From the NCBI RefSeq assembly GCF_000526215.1, contig NZ_JAFQ01000004.1, forward strand, positions 4,898,001-4,962,000: a DNA stretch of 64,000 nt, given 5' to 3'. Position numbers and translations under genes: made by a program. Below are positions 47,546 through 56,358 of this stretch, piece by piece. This DNA is from Nocardia sp. BMG51109 (GTDB lineage: Bacteria; Actinomycetota; Actinomycetes; Mycobacteriales; Mycobacteriaceae). The notes beneath the pieces were generated by a model. The model worked only from the letters and a program-made list of their open reading frames with translations. It was not told the DNA's origin and did no database searches. Within the stretch, counting starts at the first letter, position 1. Every line of letters begins with the position of its first letter.

Positions 47546-47818
47546 TTACGGGTATAGAAACAGTTGTTCGCACGGTATTCGTTCCAGCCGGTCTGTCAGC
47601 TCGGTGTCGAAGCCGATGGTGATCGAGTCCGACCAGCGCCGGCGCACCCAGTCGCGGGCGAGGTTCGACGCGGCGGTGGCGCAGACCCGGTAATCGGCGC
47701 GGAGTTCCCGGTGGACGAAGGATATGTGCAGATCCATGTCGCCCGGGCTCGGGCTCGAGGGGCGGGCCGATATCCCCGTATTCCTGGTGATCAAGTACAC
47801 CTCGAATTCCCCCGTCAC
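47546..47818 (-). CDS. Hypothetical protein coupled to the IS3-tail protein
   Basis: 90 residues from a GTG at 47818 that overlaps the stop of the upstream gene (GTGA). No family recognised: FEVYLITRNTGISARPSS, DMDLHISFVHRELRADYRVCATAA, RRRWSDSITIGFDTEL, ending EQLFLYP. No membrane helix or signal. The coupling makes it likely that the two proteins act together. Confidence 0.55.
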   Translation of the reverse strand: MTGEFEVYLITRNTGISARPSSPSPGDMDLHISFVHRELRADYRVCATAASNLARDWVRRRWSDSITIGFDTELTDRLERIPCEQLFLYP

Positions 47819-48150
47819 TCGAATACCGGCGGCCGGGACCTCGCCGCGAAGTATCGTGAGGCCACCACCAACTTCCGGTTGGCCCGCCGGAGTTCGTCGT
47901 TCTCGCTGCGCAGCGACCTCAGCTCGGCACGTTCGTCCTCCGACAGCGCGGCCACCCGCACCGGCGATTCGACCCCGTCGGGTGGCAGGACCGTGGGGTG
48001 CTCGCCGAATTCGGCCGGCTCGGAGGCGATGGCGAAAATATCGATCGTCGTGCCCCGCAACGCCCTCTCTCCGATGTCGATCGACGACAACAGGTCTGCC
48101 AAATTCTCCGGAGAGATCCGGCGGTCGGATATGTACTGTCCTCTGTTCAT
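47815..48150 (-). CDS. Chimeric small protein with an IS3 OrfA-like coiled-coil tail
   Basis: 111 residues. The first 65 residues (ISPENLADLLSSIDIGERAL, TTIDIFAIASEPAEF) match nothing I know. The last 45 (ENDELRRANRKLVVASRYF and ARSRPP) closely follow the C-terminal leucine zipper of IS3-family OrfA (family form ENAELKRANEILKAASAFF). The OrfA helix-turn-helix half is missing and no transposase OrfB follows. It may be a domesticated dimerisation tail; it is translationally coupled to the next gene. Confidence 0.65.
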   Translation of the reverse strand: MNRGQYISDRRISPENLADLLSSIDIGERALRGTTIDIFAIASEPAEFGEHPTVLPPDGVESPVRVAALSEDERAELRSLRSENDELRRANRKLVVASRYFAARSRPPVFE

Positions 48151-48801
48151 GACTGTCCGTCCCGAGTGAGTTGGTATCCGTTGCTGCTGGAGGCAGCATC
48201 GGGTGCTTCACCATTCGCGGATACTGCGCCCGACTAGGGCGCCGAAGAAATGAACCGGCTCTACGTCGAAACCGATTACCGAGAACCGTGACGACCGGGC
48301 GAACGAAACTGCACAGTATCGCCCCCTGTTCACCACGGAACACTCCAGTTCTATCACAGCCGCCATGCCTGTACACCCCCCTTTATGGAGGAATGGAGAA
48401 CCCCCCTTTCATCGAATTATCGTAGTCGGCAAGCCATCGGCCGACCGGGGGTAGAAACGCAAATATTGTCGTGGTCCGCGGCGAGTGCGACAAGTATTTG
48501 CCGTCCTGCCGGTGTGACCCCCCGTCCCGGGTTGCTAGGCTGTGTGAACACAGATGACTACTTCCGCCGATTCCGGTCGGGATACTTCGCCCCATATGCT
48601 TTTGGTCGGCACGCCAAATTGTTGGAACCACGACGTGTACTCGGCTGGGGATACTCGATTGCGGGGTAGGGGCTTGGCAATCCGCCCGATCGAATATCAC
48701 GATTGTCTGCGGCCCGCGCATCGGACTGTTCTGGACGCTTGCCGACGGATCGACTGCCGCGAGTTCGGGCGGCCCCAGGTTGGAGAAGTATCGGAGGAAA
48801 A
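48151..48801. other. 651-bp intergenic stretch of lower GC
   Basis: Visibly poorer in G+C than the surroundings (for example around 48250-48460 and 48590-48620). Open frames on both strands lack ribosome sites and motifs. It contains a short direct repeat ACCCCCCTTT (around 48374 and 48400). The composition suggests acquired DNA at the edge of the 8-kb insert. Confidence 0.55.
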
Positions 48802-49251
48802 ATGCTGGAATCATGCTCTTCGGTTCACGATGTCGTTCATCTGTACCGGCGTCGTTACGCACTTCCCGCTCGTGTCGTTTCGGACCGTCCCGTCCTGTCG
48901 ACCACGGGAACGATCGGCGCGGTGACGATGCCGCCGTCGGTCGGGGCGAAGGTCCTCGACGCACTGCCGGTTCCGGTGCCCGTCGTGGGTGACCTCCGCG
49001 ATAGCCGCTGGACGTTTCTGGTCCGCCCCGACTGCCCGGTGCCGATGTGTCTGGCGGCGCAATTGGCCGAATGGGGTGTCACCGTCGCCGGCCAGGGGCG
49101 AGGCATCGTGCTGCCGGGTTCCGATGCGGGGTGGGGAGCGCGGTGGGTCTCGGAACCCGCCGCGTCCGACGACGCCCTGCCGGGACAGCGCGACATCATC
49201 GGTGCGGCATACCGGTGCGGCCAGTCGATTCCGCAAGCCAGGATCGGGTAG
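48802..49251 (+). CDS. Hypothetical protein, weakly like prim-pol-associated proteins
   Basis: 149 residues from the ATG at 48802 with GGAGGAAAA directly upstream. The text VVHLYRRRYALPARVVSDRP, DALPVPVPVVGDLRDSRWTFLVRPD, then QLAEWGVTVAGQGRGIVLPG and RWVSEPAA loosely resembles a group of actinobacterial proteins named after bifunctional primase/polymerases, but no catalytic motif is present. The end lies 8 bp before the GH15 gene, so it may lead that operon. Confidence 0.6.
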   Translation: MLESCSSVHDVVHLYRRRYALPARVVSDRPVLSTTGTIGAVTMPPSVGAKVLDALPVPVPVVGDLRDSRWTFLVRPDCPVPMCLAAQLAEWGVTVAGQGRGIVLPGSDAGWGARWVSEPAASDDALPGQRDIIGAAYRCGQSIPQARIG

Positions 49252-49258
49252 TGCGTCG

Positions 49259-51265
49259 ATGTTGGACATCTCGACAGCCATCACGACCGAGCAACGGGTT
49301 CTCGCGGTTACCGACGCGATGCCGGCCGACGGTCTCGCATCCGGCGCGGTGGAACGGATCCGCAGCCGTCCGGCGCATCTGCCCATCGAGGACTACGCCT
49401 TCCTGTCCGACTGCGAGAACACCTGCCTGATCGCGCGCAACGGCTCGGTGGAGTGGATGTGCCTGCCGCGGCCCGACTCACCGAGCGTGTTCGGCGCCAT
49501 GCTGGATCGCGGTGCCGGCCATTTCCGGGTCGGCCCCTACGGGGTCGGCGTGCCCTCGGCCCGCCGCTATCTGCCCGGCGGCATGATCGTGGAAACCAGC
49601 TGGCAGACCGTGACCGGCTGGCTGATCGTGCGCGACGCCCTGGTCCTGGGCCGGTGGCACGACAACGACGTGCGTTCGCGCACCTACCGTCGCACCCCGA
49701 GGGACTGGAGTGCGGAGCATGTTCTGCTGCGCACGGCGAAATGCGTCAGCGGCGTGGTGGAATTCGAAATGGAGTGCGAACCCGCCTTCGACTACCATCG
49801 CGCCGCGGCGCACTGGGAATACACCGGTGGCGGATACGGGCAGGCGCGGGCCACCTGCGCGGCCGTATCCGATTGCCCGACGCTGACTCTCACCACCGAT
49901 ATGCGGCTGGGCCTGGAGGGCCGCTCCGCGCAGGCCCGCACCCGCATGAAGGAAGGCGACGAGGTCTTCGTCGCCCTGTCCTGGTCCCCGCTCCCGCCAC
50001 CACGCACCTTCGCCGAGGCCGCCGAGAAGATGTGGGCCACCACCGAATACTGGCGGCAATGGATCACCCTCGGCAAGTTCCCCGACCACGAATGGCGCGG
50101 CTACCTGCAACGCAGCGCACTCACCCTGAAAGGCCTCACCTACGCCCCCACCGGCGCCCTGCTCGCCGCCGCCACCACCTCCCTCCCGGAAACCCCCGGC
50201 GGCGAACGCAACTGGGACTACCGCTACAGCTGGGTCCGCGACTCCACCTTCGCCCTGTGGGGCCTCTACACTCTCGGGCTCGACAGGGAGGCGGACGACT
50301 TCTTCGCATTTCTGCGCGAGGTGGCCACCGACGGTGACGGCGATATCCTTCCGGTGCAGGTGCTCTACGGCATCGGCGGGGAGCGCGAGATCACCGAATA
50401 CGAGCTGGGCCATCTGCACGGCTACGACGGCGCCCGGCCGGTCCGCGTCGGCAACGACGCGTATCAGCAACAGCAGCACGACATCTGGGGCACCATCCTG
50501 GATTCGGTCCATCTGCACGTGAAGGCGCACCGCCACGTGCCGGAAGCCTTGTGGCCCTTGCTGGAGCGACAGGTCCGGGCGGCGATCGAGCACTGGCGCG
50601 AACCGGACCGGGGCCTGTGGGAGGTGCGCGGCGAACCACGGCATTTCACCTCGTCGAAGGTGATGTGCTGGGTGGCGCTGGACCGCGGCGCGAAACTGGC
50701 CGAGATGCACGGCGAATTCGAGTGTGCCGAGCAGTGGCACGCGATCGCCGAGGAGATTCGCGCCGACATCCTGGAGCACGGCGTGAACTCCGACGGGGTG
50801 TTCACCCAGACCTACGGCAGCGCCGCGCTCGACGCCTCGTTACTGCTGGTGCCGCTGGTCCGCTTTCTGCCGCCGGACGATTTCCGGGTGCGCCGGACGG
50901 TGCTGGCGATCGCCGACGATCTCACCGATCAGGGCCTGGTGCTGCGGTATCGCACCGAATCCACCGACGACGGGCTGACCGGCACCGAGGGCACCTTCAC
51001 CATCTGCTCGTTCTGGCTGGTGTCGGCGCTGGTGGAGATCGGCGAGGTGCGCCGGGCGCGGTGGTTGTGCGAGCGGCTGCTCGGCCACGCGAGCGCACTC
51101 CAGCTCTACGCGGAGGAGATCGACCCGCGCACGGGCCGGCACCTGGGCAACTTCCCGCAGGCGTTCACCCACCTGGCCCTCATCAACGCCCTCACCCACG
51201 TCATCCGTGCCGAACAGGACGCCGTCGCCGGGCATCCCCGGCCGCCGTCGTTGTTGCCGATATGA
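49259..51265 (+). CDS. GH15 family glycosidase (trehalase/glucoamylase type)
   Basis: 668 residues, the usual size of the actinobacterial GH15 group that includes mycobacterial trehalase (Rv2402 type). Seen: PIEDYAFLSDCENTCLIARNG, WMCLPRPDSPSVFGAMLD, GERNWDYRYSWVRDSTFAL (catalytic-domain signature), DGDILPVQVLYGIGGE, and GTEGTFTICSFWLVSALV. These (alpha/alpha)6 enzymes split terminal alpha-glucosidic bonds; no signal peptide, so intracellular trehalose or a maltodextrin is likely. It is coupled to the Edd-like gene (ATGA overlap). Confidence 0.9.
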   Translation: MLDISTAITTEQRVLAVTDAMPADGLASGAVERIRSRPAHLPIEDYAFLSDCENTCLIARNGSVEWMCLPRPDSPSVFGAMLDRGAGHFRVGPYGVGVPSARRYLPGGMIVETSWQTVTGWLIVRDALVLGRWHDNDVRSRTYRRTPRDWSAEHVLLRTAKCVSGVVEFEMECEPAFDYHRAAAHWEYTGGGYGQARATCAAVSDCPTLTLTTDMRLGLEGRSAQARTRMKEGDEVFVALSWSPLPPPRTFAEAAEKMWATTEYWRQWITLGKFPDHEWRGYLQRSALTLKGLTYAPTGALLAAATTSLPETPGGERNWDYRYSWVRDSTFALWGLYTLGLDREADDFFAFLREVATDGDGDILPVQVLYGIGGEREITEYELGHLHGYDGARPVRVGNDAYQQQQHDIWGTILDSVHLHVKAHRHVPEALWPLLERQVRAAIEHWREPDRGLWEVRGEPRHFTSSKVMCWVALDRGAKLAEMHGEFECAEQWHAIAEEIRADILEHGVNSDGVFTQTYGSAALDASLLLVPLVRFLPPDDFRVRRTVLAIADDLTDQGLVLRYRTESTDDGLTGTEGTFTICSFWLVSALVEIGEVRRARWLCERLLGHASALQLYAEEIDPRTGRHLGNFPQAFTHLALINALTHVIRAEQDAVAGHPRPPSLLPI

Positions 51266-52986
51266 AAGACGCAGCGCCACATATGATCACGCACCCCGTG
51301 GTCACCGAGGTGACCGCCCGGATAGTCGATCGCAGCATCGCCTCCCGCCGCCGCTATCTGGACCGCATCTATGCGGACCAGTCGGACGGTCCGGCTCGAA
51401 TGTCGTTGCCGGGCAGCAATCTCGCGCACGGGGTCGCCGCGGGCACCCCGGACGACGAACACGCGCTGCGTGGTCGCGCGCATCCCGATATCGCGGTGGT
51501 ATCCGCCTACAACGATCTGCTCGCGGTGCCTCCGTATCGGGATCTTCCGGGGTTGCTGCGCGACGTGGTCGCCGATTCGGGCGGTGTCGCCCAGTTCGCG
51601 GGCGGCGTACCCGCGCTGAGCGACGGCGTCGTCCGGGGGCAGCCGGGCTCGGAACTGTCGCTGTTCAGCCGCGATGTGATCGCCATGTCGACCGCGATCG
51701 CTTTGTCCCACAACATGTTCGACGGGGCACTGCTGCTCGGCGCGGGCGACGAGGTGGTGCCCGGCATGGTGATCGGCGCCCTGGCCTTCGGCCATCTCCC
51801 GGTCGTCGTGGTGCCCGCCGGGCCCGGGCCGGCCGGACCGCCGCGCACCGGCTCCGACCAGCTGCTGATGGAGGTCATGGGTCTGCATCTGCCGGGAACG
51901 AGCTTCGTGCCACAGGACACGCCGCTGCGCGCGGCGTTCACGGTGGCCGCCGGTCGGCGCGTCGTCGAGCTCACCGGCCCGCGCGGCGGCACGGCGCCGA
52001 TCGGTGCGATCGTCGACGAACGCTCCGTGGTGAACGGCGTCGCGGCGCTGCTGGCGACCGGCGGTGCCACCAGCCACACGCTGCACCTGGTGGCGATCGC
52101 CGCCGCGGCCGGAATCGACCTGCGCTGGGACGATTTCGCGGATCTGTCCGCGGTGGTCCCGACGCTGGCGCGGATCCATCCCGACGGCGACGCGGACGCC
52201 GGCGCCTTCCACGCGGCCGGCGGTACCGCGTTTCTCATCGGCGAGCTGCTCGACGCCGGAGTGCTGCACGACGACGTCATCACCGTTGCCGGACACGGGC
52301 TCCGGCGCCACTACTGCCGCCGCCCGGCCCTGGACGACGCCGGCGCCATCCGGTGGAAGCAGCGGGGGAGCGGGAGCGGTGACACGACCGTCTTACGTTC
52401 CGCGACAGATCCTTTCGCCGCGGACGGCAGCCTGCGGATACTCTCCGGACCGCTCGGCCGGGCGGTGGTCAGGCTGCCGGCGACCGGCCGCGGGCACCGC
52501 GTGGTCCGCGCCCCCGCCCGGGTATACGACAGTCCGGAGGACGTGCTGGTCGACCTGCGCACCGGGGAACTCGACCGCGATGCCGTCGTGGTCGTCCGGT
52601 TCCAGGGTCCGCGCGCCGGCGGCATGCCCGAACTGAGCACCCTCGTGCCCGCCCTCGACACGCTGGCGGAGCGCGGCTACTCCGTCGCCGTCGTGACCGA
52701 CGGCCGCCTGTCGGCCGCCCCGGGAACGGTGCCGGTCGCGGTCCACCTCACCCCGGAGGCCGCCGTCGACGGCCCGCTCTCCCGCATCGCCGACGGCGAT
52801 CTCATCGAGCTGGATACCGAGGCCGGCCGGCTCGACATCCTCATCGATCCGGTTACGTTCCACGATCGCGCACCGGCCGTCCGGACCGCGCCGTCCCTCG
52901 GCAGCGGCCGCGAGCTGTTCGGCTGTTTCCGGGCTGCCGTCGGTCCCGCCGACCGCGGAGCGACCGTCTTCGGCACCGGGAGATGA
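51262..52986 (+). CDS. Edd/IlvD-family protein lacking the Fe-S cysteine motifs
   Basis: 574 residues from the ATG at 51262, overlapping the GH15 stop. It aligns along the 6-phosphogluconate dehydratase family: VVSAYNDLLAVPPY, VAQFAGGVPALSDGVVRGQPGSELSLFSRDVIAMS, GLHLPGTSFV, VNGVAALLATGGATSHTLHLVAIAAAAGI, FHAAGGTAFLIGELLDAG. However, the family Cys in AMCDGV is Ser (ALSDGV), and about 50 residues holding GTCTFYGTANSNQ are gone (the chain passes from VPAGPGPAGPPR to GSDQLLMEVMGL). Without these ligands the 4Fe-4S cluster of a dehydratase should not form, so this is probably a pseudoenzyme or has a new role. Confidence 0.8.
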   Translation: MKDAAPHMITHPVVTEVTARIVDRSIASRRRYLDRIYADQSDGPARMSLPGSNLAHGVAAGTPDDEHALRGRAHPDIAVVSAYNDLLAVPPYRDLPGLLRDVVADSGGVAQFAGGVPALSDGVVRGQPGSELSLFSRDVIAMSTAIALSHNMFDGALLLGAGDEVVPGMVIGALAFGHLPVVVVPAGPGPAGPPRTGSDQLLMEVMGLHLPGTSFVPQDTPLRAAFTVAAGRRVVELTGPRGGTAPIGAIVDERSVVNGVAALLATGGATSHTLHLVAIAAAAGIDLRWDDFADLSAVVPTLARIHPDGDADAGAFHAAGGTAFLIGELLDAGVLHDDVITVAGHGLRRHYCRRPALDDAGAIRWKQRGSGSGDTTVLRSATDPFAADGSLRILSGPLGRAVVRLPATGRGHRVVRAPARVYDSPEDVLVDLRTGELDRDAVVVVRFQGPRAGGMPELSTLVPALDTLAERGYSVAVVTDGRLSAAPGTVPVAVHLTPEAAVDGPLSRIADGDLIELDTEAGRLDILIDPVTFHDRAPAVRTAPSLGSGRELFGCFRAAVGPADRGATVFGTGR

Positions 52987-52992
52987 GCCGGC

Positions 52993-53019
52993 CGCGCGCC
53001 GGCCCGGTTCCGGCGCGCG
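52993..53019. terminator. Perfect 10-bp GC hairpin between convergent genes
   Basis: CGCGCGCCGG (52993-53002), loop CCCGGTT, CCGGCGCGCG (53010-53019). It lies between the Edd-like stop and the stop of the phosphotransferase, so it can end both transcripts. No T-tract. Confidence 0.75.
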
Positions 53020-53910
53020 TCAGTACACCGGCGCCCATCCCGTCCAGGGACGCGCACCGTGCTCACCGCGCAGGCACGCGAGGCGATGGACGGCCTGGTC
53101 ACGCAGCTGGGGACGCTCCGCCACCTGCTGCAGGAGCCACGCCGTCATGCGGAACTCGCGAATGTCGCGCAGTAGTTCGAATCCCTCCCACCGCATGACA
53201 TCGAAGCCGTACGCGGCGGTGAAGGCCGCGTACTCGTCGCCGGTGATCCATCCGCAGGTCGCCCGGTTGACCGCGGTCTGCACCAGGTCCCACTCCGGCG
53301 GGCCGATGCAGAATCGCTCCAGATCCAGCACGATCGCCTCGCCGTCGTCGGCGGTGACTATATTGCCCTCGTGCGCGTCGCCGTGAATCACGCACCAGGG
53401 CAGGCCCTTCGGCAGATCCGCCCAGCGCCGCGCGAGCGACGCCAGATGGCCGCGCATCCAGCACCGTTGCTCGTCGCTGGTGCCGGTCGCGGCGTCGATC
53501 CTGCCGTCCAGCCGGGCGAACGGCCGCAATACCCGCAGGCCGATATCGACCGGCGGCGGCAGGCCGTGCAGCCGCCGGAGCGCGCCGGCCACGACGACCG
53601 GCCGGCTGACGCCGTGCGGCGGCAGTTCGCGCCAGAACACCACCGGCCGGCCGTCGATCGCTACCGACTGCGGCGCCTCCCGGACGACTCGGACCGCCCG
53701 CATCCCGGACGCCGCCAGCCACCGCGACACCGCCACCTCCCGCCGGGCCACCCCCGATCGGCCCGGCCGGGAGATCCGGGCGACGATATGTCCCGGCAGC
53801 CGGTAGACGGCGTTCTCCCCGACGCTGATCGCCTCGGCCCCGTCCGCCGACAGACCGGCCGCCGCACAGGCGGATTCGAGGACCGACCGGATCTGGGACT
53901 CGCCGTTCAT
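53020..53910 (-). CDS. Aminoglycoside-phosphotransferase-fold (APH) protein
   Basis: 296 residues. Kinase-like APH fold: ISVGENAVYRLPGHIVARISRP, then GLPWCVIHGDAHEGNIVTADDG (catalytic loop HGDxHxxN) and AIVLDLERFCIGPPEWDL (metal D). These domains phosphorylate small molecules or act in secondary metabolism; resistance to an antibiotic is not implied. The ATG overlaps the stop of the XRE regulator by one base, so both are one transcript. Confidence 0.88.
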   Translation of the reverse strand: MNGESQIRSVLESACAAAGLSADGAEAISVGENAVYRLPGHIVARISRPGRSGVARREVAVSRWLAASGMRAVRVVREAPQSVAIDGRPVVFWRELPPHGVSRPVVVAGALRRLHGLPPPVDIGLRVLRPFARLDGRIDAATGTSDEQRCWMRGHLASLARRWADLPKGLPWCVIHGDAHEGNIVTADDGEAIVLDLERFCIGPPEWDLVQTAVNRATCGWITGDEYAAFTAAYGFDVMRWEGFELLRDIREFRMTAWLLQQVAERPQLRDQAVHRLACLRGEHGARPWTGWAPVY

Positions 53911-55223
53911 CAGGCGGTCAGACCGCCCAGGCGGCGCCGCAGATCCACGACCCCGTCCAGCGTGCTGTGCGTCGCCGCCAGCGAGTTCAGTTCGCGCAGA
54001 TACCAATCCGCCCGGTGCGAGCGAACATGGGCGGCGTCGTCGAGCGCCGACTGCCCGATCGCCGCACCTTCCGCGGGATCGCAGGTGGCCATCACCAGCG
54101 AGGCCAGCTTCAGGCGGGCGAAGGCGCGGGACCGGACATAGGTGTCCCCGTGGCCGTCGACGGCGGTCTCCAGCCGGTGCCGCGCCTCGGACCGGAACCG
54201 GCCGTGGACCGCGAGCGGATACAGGGCGTGCCCGGTGTCGCCACCGTGCTGGGCGGCGTCGTAGTAGGCCATCCACGGGGGGTCGTTGTCCGGCACGCGA
54301 TTGTCGAATTCGTCGTCGGCCTGCCCGACCGCCCGGACGGTTTCGTCCACCCGATGGAGCGCCGCCAGCGCCCGTGCCCGCACCGAGTGCAGGTTGGCCC
54401 GTTCGGTCGGCGTCAGTTGCTCGGCGCGCACCAGGGCCAGTTCGGACAGGGTCAGGCCGCTGTCGGGATCGCCGCACCAGATGGCCTGGCGTGCCATGCG
54501 CGACAGCACCTCGGCGCGCAGATGCGGGTCACCGGCCTGCTCGGCGCAGGTCAACGCCAGCCGGAGCATGCGCCGGGCGTCGTCGTGGGCGAACGCGTCG
54601 AAGGCCATCCACGCCGAGATCTGGCCCAGGAATCCCACCGCGGTCAGCAGGTCGGGCCGATGACCGGCGGCGCACCGGGCATTCAGCAGCTCGACCGCGT
54701 AAGTCAGTTGTGCGGCAACGGCTTCCCGGACCAGACCCCCACCGTAGGTGTTGTCCCAGGTGCTGAAGACGTGCGCCGTGTTCAGCACCTGCTGGATCTC
54801 GGTCCGGCCCACCACGGACGGAACCGGTGTCGGCTGCGTGAGCCTGGTCAAATCCTTCAGGGGCACTGATGCGGCGAACGTCGCCGCTGTGCCCAACGCC
54901 ACACGGAAAAAGTCCGATCGACGCACGCTTTCCTCCTCGGTGGTGTCGGCAACCAGCGTCGGAGTCGAACGCTGGTCGTAGAATCCCAAGTCGTGGTCGG
55001 AGGCGACGTCGAAGATGTGCCGAAAAGCCTCGCGGTAGCGGGGGTTCGGCCAGGTGCGTTCGCCGCGCAGGTAACGTCTGATCGTTTCGTCGGTGTAGCG
55101 GCCCGGCTTACCGCCGCGCTGCTCGACGTGGGCATTCAGCAGGTCAGCGAGTTGCCGCTGGGTCATGCCGGACTCGCGCAAGAGACGCTGCAATTTCATA
55201 TTGGGCACCAGATGTCCGACCAT
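53910..55223 (-). CDS. XRE-family regulator with TPR-like C-terminal domain
   Basis: 437 residues. An N-terminal helix-turn-helix (MKLQRLLRESGMTQRQLADLLN, then YTDETIRRYLRGERTWPNPRYR) is followed by a hydrophobic stretch (VALGTAATFAASV) and about 280 residues of helical TPR-like repeats (LTCAEQAGDPHLRAEVLSRMARQAIW). This large regulator type is common in Streptomyces and Nocardia. The start could be 24 bp later (the ATG of MKLQRLL). It is paired with an APH phosphotransferase, an arrangement seen repeatedly in these genera, with unknown signal. Confidence 0.85.
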   Translation of the reverse strand: MVGHLVPNMKLQRLLRESGMTQRQLADLLNAHVEQRGGKPGRYTDETIRRYLRGERTWPNPRYREAFRHIFDVASDHDLGFYDQRSTPTLVADTTEEESVRRSDFFRVALGTAATFAASVPLKDLTRLTQPTPVPSVVGRTEIQQVLNTAHVFSTWDNTYGGGLVREAVAAQLTYAVELLNARCAAGHRPDLLTAVGFLGQISAWMAFDAFAHDDARRMLRLALTCAEQAGDPHLRAEVLSRMARQAIWCGDPDSGLTLSELALVRAEQLTPTERANLHSVRARALAALHRVDETVRAVGQADDEFDNRVPDNDPPWMAYYDAAQHGGDTGHALYPLAVHGRFRSEARHRLETAVDGHGDTYVRSRAFARLKLASLVMATCDPAEGAAIGQSALDDAAHVRSHRADWYLRELNSLAATHSTLDGVVDLRRRLGGLTA

Positions 55224-55479
55224 TCCGGCCTCCCTTGACGGTCTATTCGGTTCAAGGTCACGGGAAGATTACGTCAATGAACATTATCCGGCCGAATTGC
55301 GTTTTCCGGACCCCTCCTTCGGTCCGGGAACCCCCCGTTGGGCGCTTGACCAACAGTGTTCTTTCATTGACCCGCACTTGTTGGAGAACGGAATGGCCGG
55401 ATCCGTCCGTTCTTGTGATATGAAACAGAATCCCCGGTTCGCGGAATCGCCGTTCCGGGCTCCGGACGACCCGGCGGGT

Positions 55480-56358
55480 TCAGCGGCGGGCGTTGCCGTA
55501 TCGGTCGGCCAGCCGGTCGGCGTTGGAACGCGGTGCGGGCGGCGTGCCGGCCGGCGCCTCGGAATCGGTTGGCGCGCCGGTCGTTCCGGTGGTGGCCGCC
55601 GCCTTCTCCCGGCGGCGCTCGCGCAGTTCGGCCCAGACGAAGTAGCCGAGGCCGAGCGGTGCCATGATCCCGAAGGCGATCCACTGCAGGCCGTAGGACA
55701 AATAGGGGCCGGAGTCGAGTTGCGGCAACGGGGGCGGGGTGAAGGCGCCCGGCTGACCCTCGGTCAGCTGCAGGTAGCCGTCGGGCGGGACCGTATCGAT
55801 CGGCGCGCCGAGCACGGCCGACAGCTGTCCGGTGTCGATCGAATACACCTGCCGGAAGCCCTCCTGGGCCGCCGGGTCCCTGCCCGGAATCACCCCCTCC
55901 GACCGGCGTACCCGGCCCTCGATGCGCTGCGGGCCGGCCGGTGGTTCGGCGATCGGCGGAATGCGCACGCCGTCCGCGGCGGGGACCAGGCCGCGATCGA
56001 TCAGCAGCGTCCGGCCGTCGTCGAGCCGGAAGGTGGCGAGCACGCCGTAGGCGGGCTTGTCGTTCAGCCGCTGCAGCCGTTCCAGCACCGTGGAGCCGGG
56101 AACGTAGCTGCCGGTGGCGACGACCCGGCGCCATTCGGTGTCGTCGGTCGCCGTGCCGTTCAGCAGCGTCGTGACGTCGACGGGTGCGGCGCGCACCGAA
56201 TCGGCGATGAGGTCGTTGCGATGCGAGGTGCGGTCGTTCTTGCCCAGCTGCCAGGGCGCGAGCACCGTGAAGCAGAGGTAGGCGAACGCCACCACCACGA
56301 CGGCCAGGATCACCCAGCTGGGTCGCAGCAGGAAGGTGAGCCGGCGCAGGAGGGTCAT
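55480..56358 (-). CDS. SURF1 family protein
   Basis: 292 residues from the ATG at 56358. Two membrane helices, one at residues 14-34 (PSWVILAVVVVAFAYLCFTVL) and one near 220 (YGLQWIAFGIMAPLGLGYFVW), enclose a periplasmic-side domain with WQLGKNDRTSHRND, LIDRGLVPA and the SYGLQW motif. SURF1 helps cytochrome c oxidase assembly. The C-terminal 45 residues are a charged, disordered tail. It is coupled to ptpA (ATGA), as in Rv2234-Rv2235. Confidence 0.93.
   Translation of the reverse strand: MTLLRRLTFLLRPSWVILAVVVVAFAYLCFTVLAPWQLGKNDRTSHRNDLIADSVRAAPVDVTTLLNGTATDDTEWRRVVATGSYVPGSTVLERLQRLNDKPAYGVLATFRLDDGRTLLIDRGLVPAADGVRIPPIAEPPAGPQRIEGRVRRSEGVIPGRDPAAQEGFRQVYSIDTGQLSAVLGAPIDTVPPDGYLQLTEGQPGAFTPPPLPQLDSGPYLSYGLQWIAFGIMAPLGLGYFVWAELRERRREKAAATTGTTGAPTDSEAPAGTPPAPRSNADRLADRYGNARR

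Noticed and set aside
47815..48150. A complete IS3 element
   Set aside because: Only the OrfA C-terminal helix is seen; no helix-turn-helix half, no DDE transposase, no terminal inverted repeats.
48383..48964. Open frames on both strands in the low-GC stretch
   Set aside because: No ribosome site, no motif and no consistent codon use. The real gene starts at 48802 after GGAGG.
53020..53910. Aminoglycoside resistance gene
   Set aside because: The APH fold alone does not imply it; the gene is coupled to an XRE regulator as in many unrelated actinobacterial pairs.
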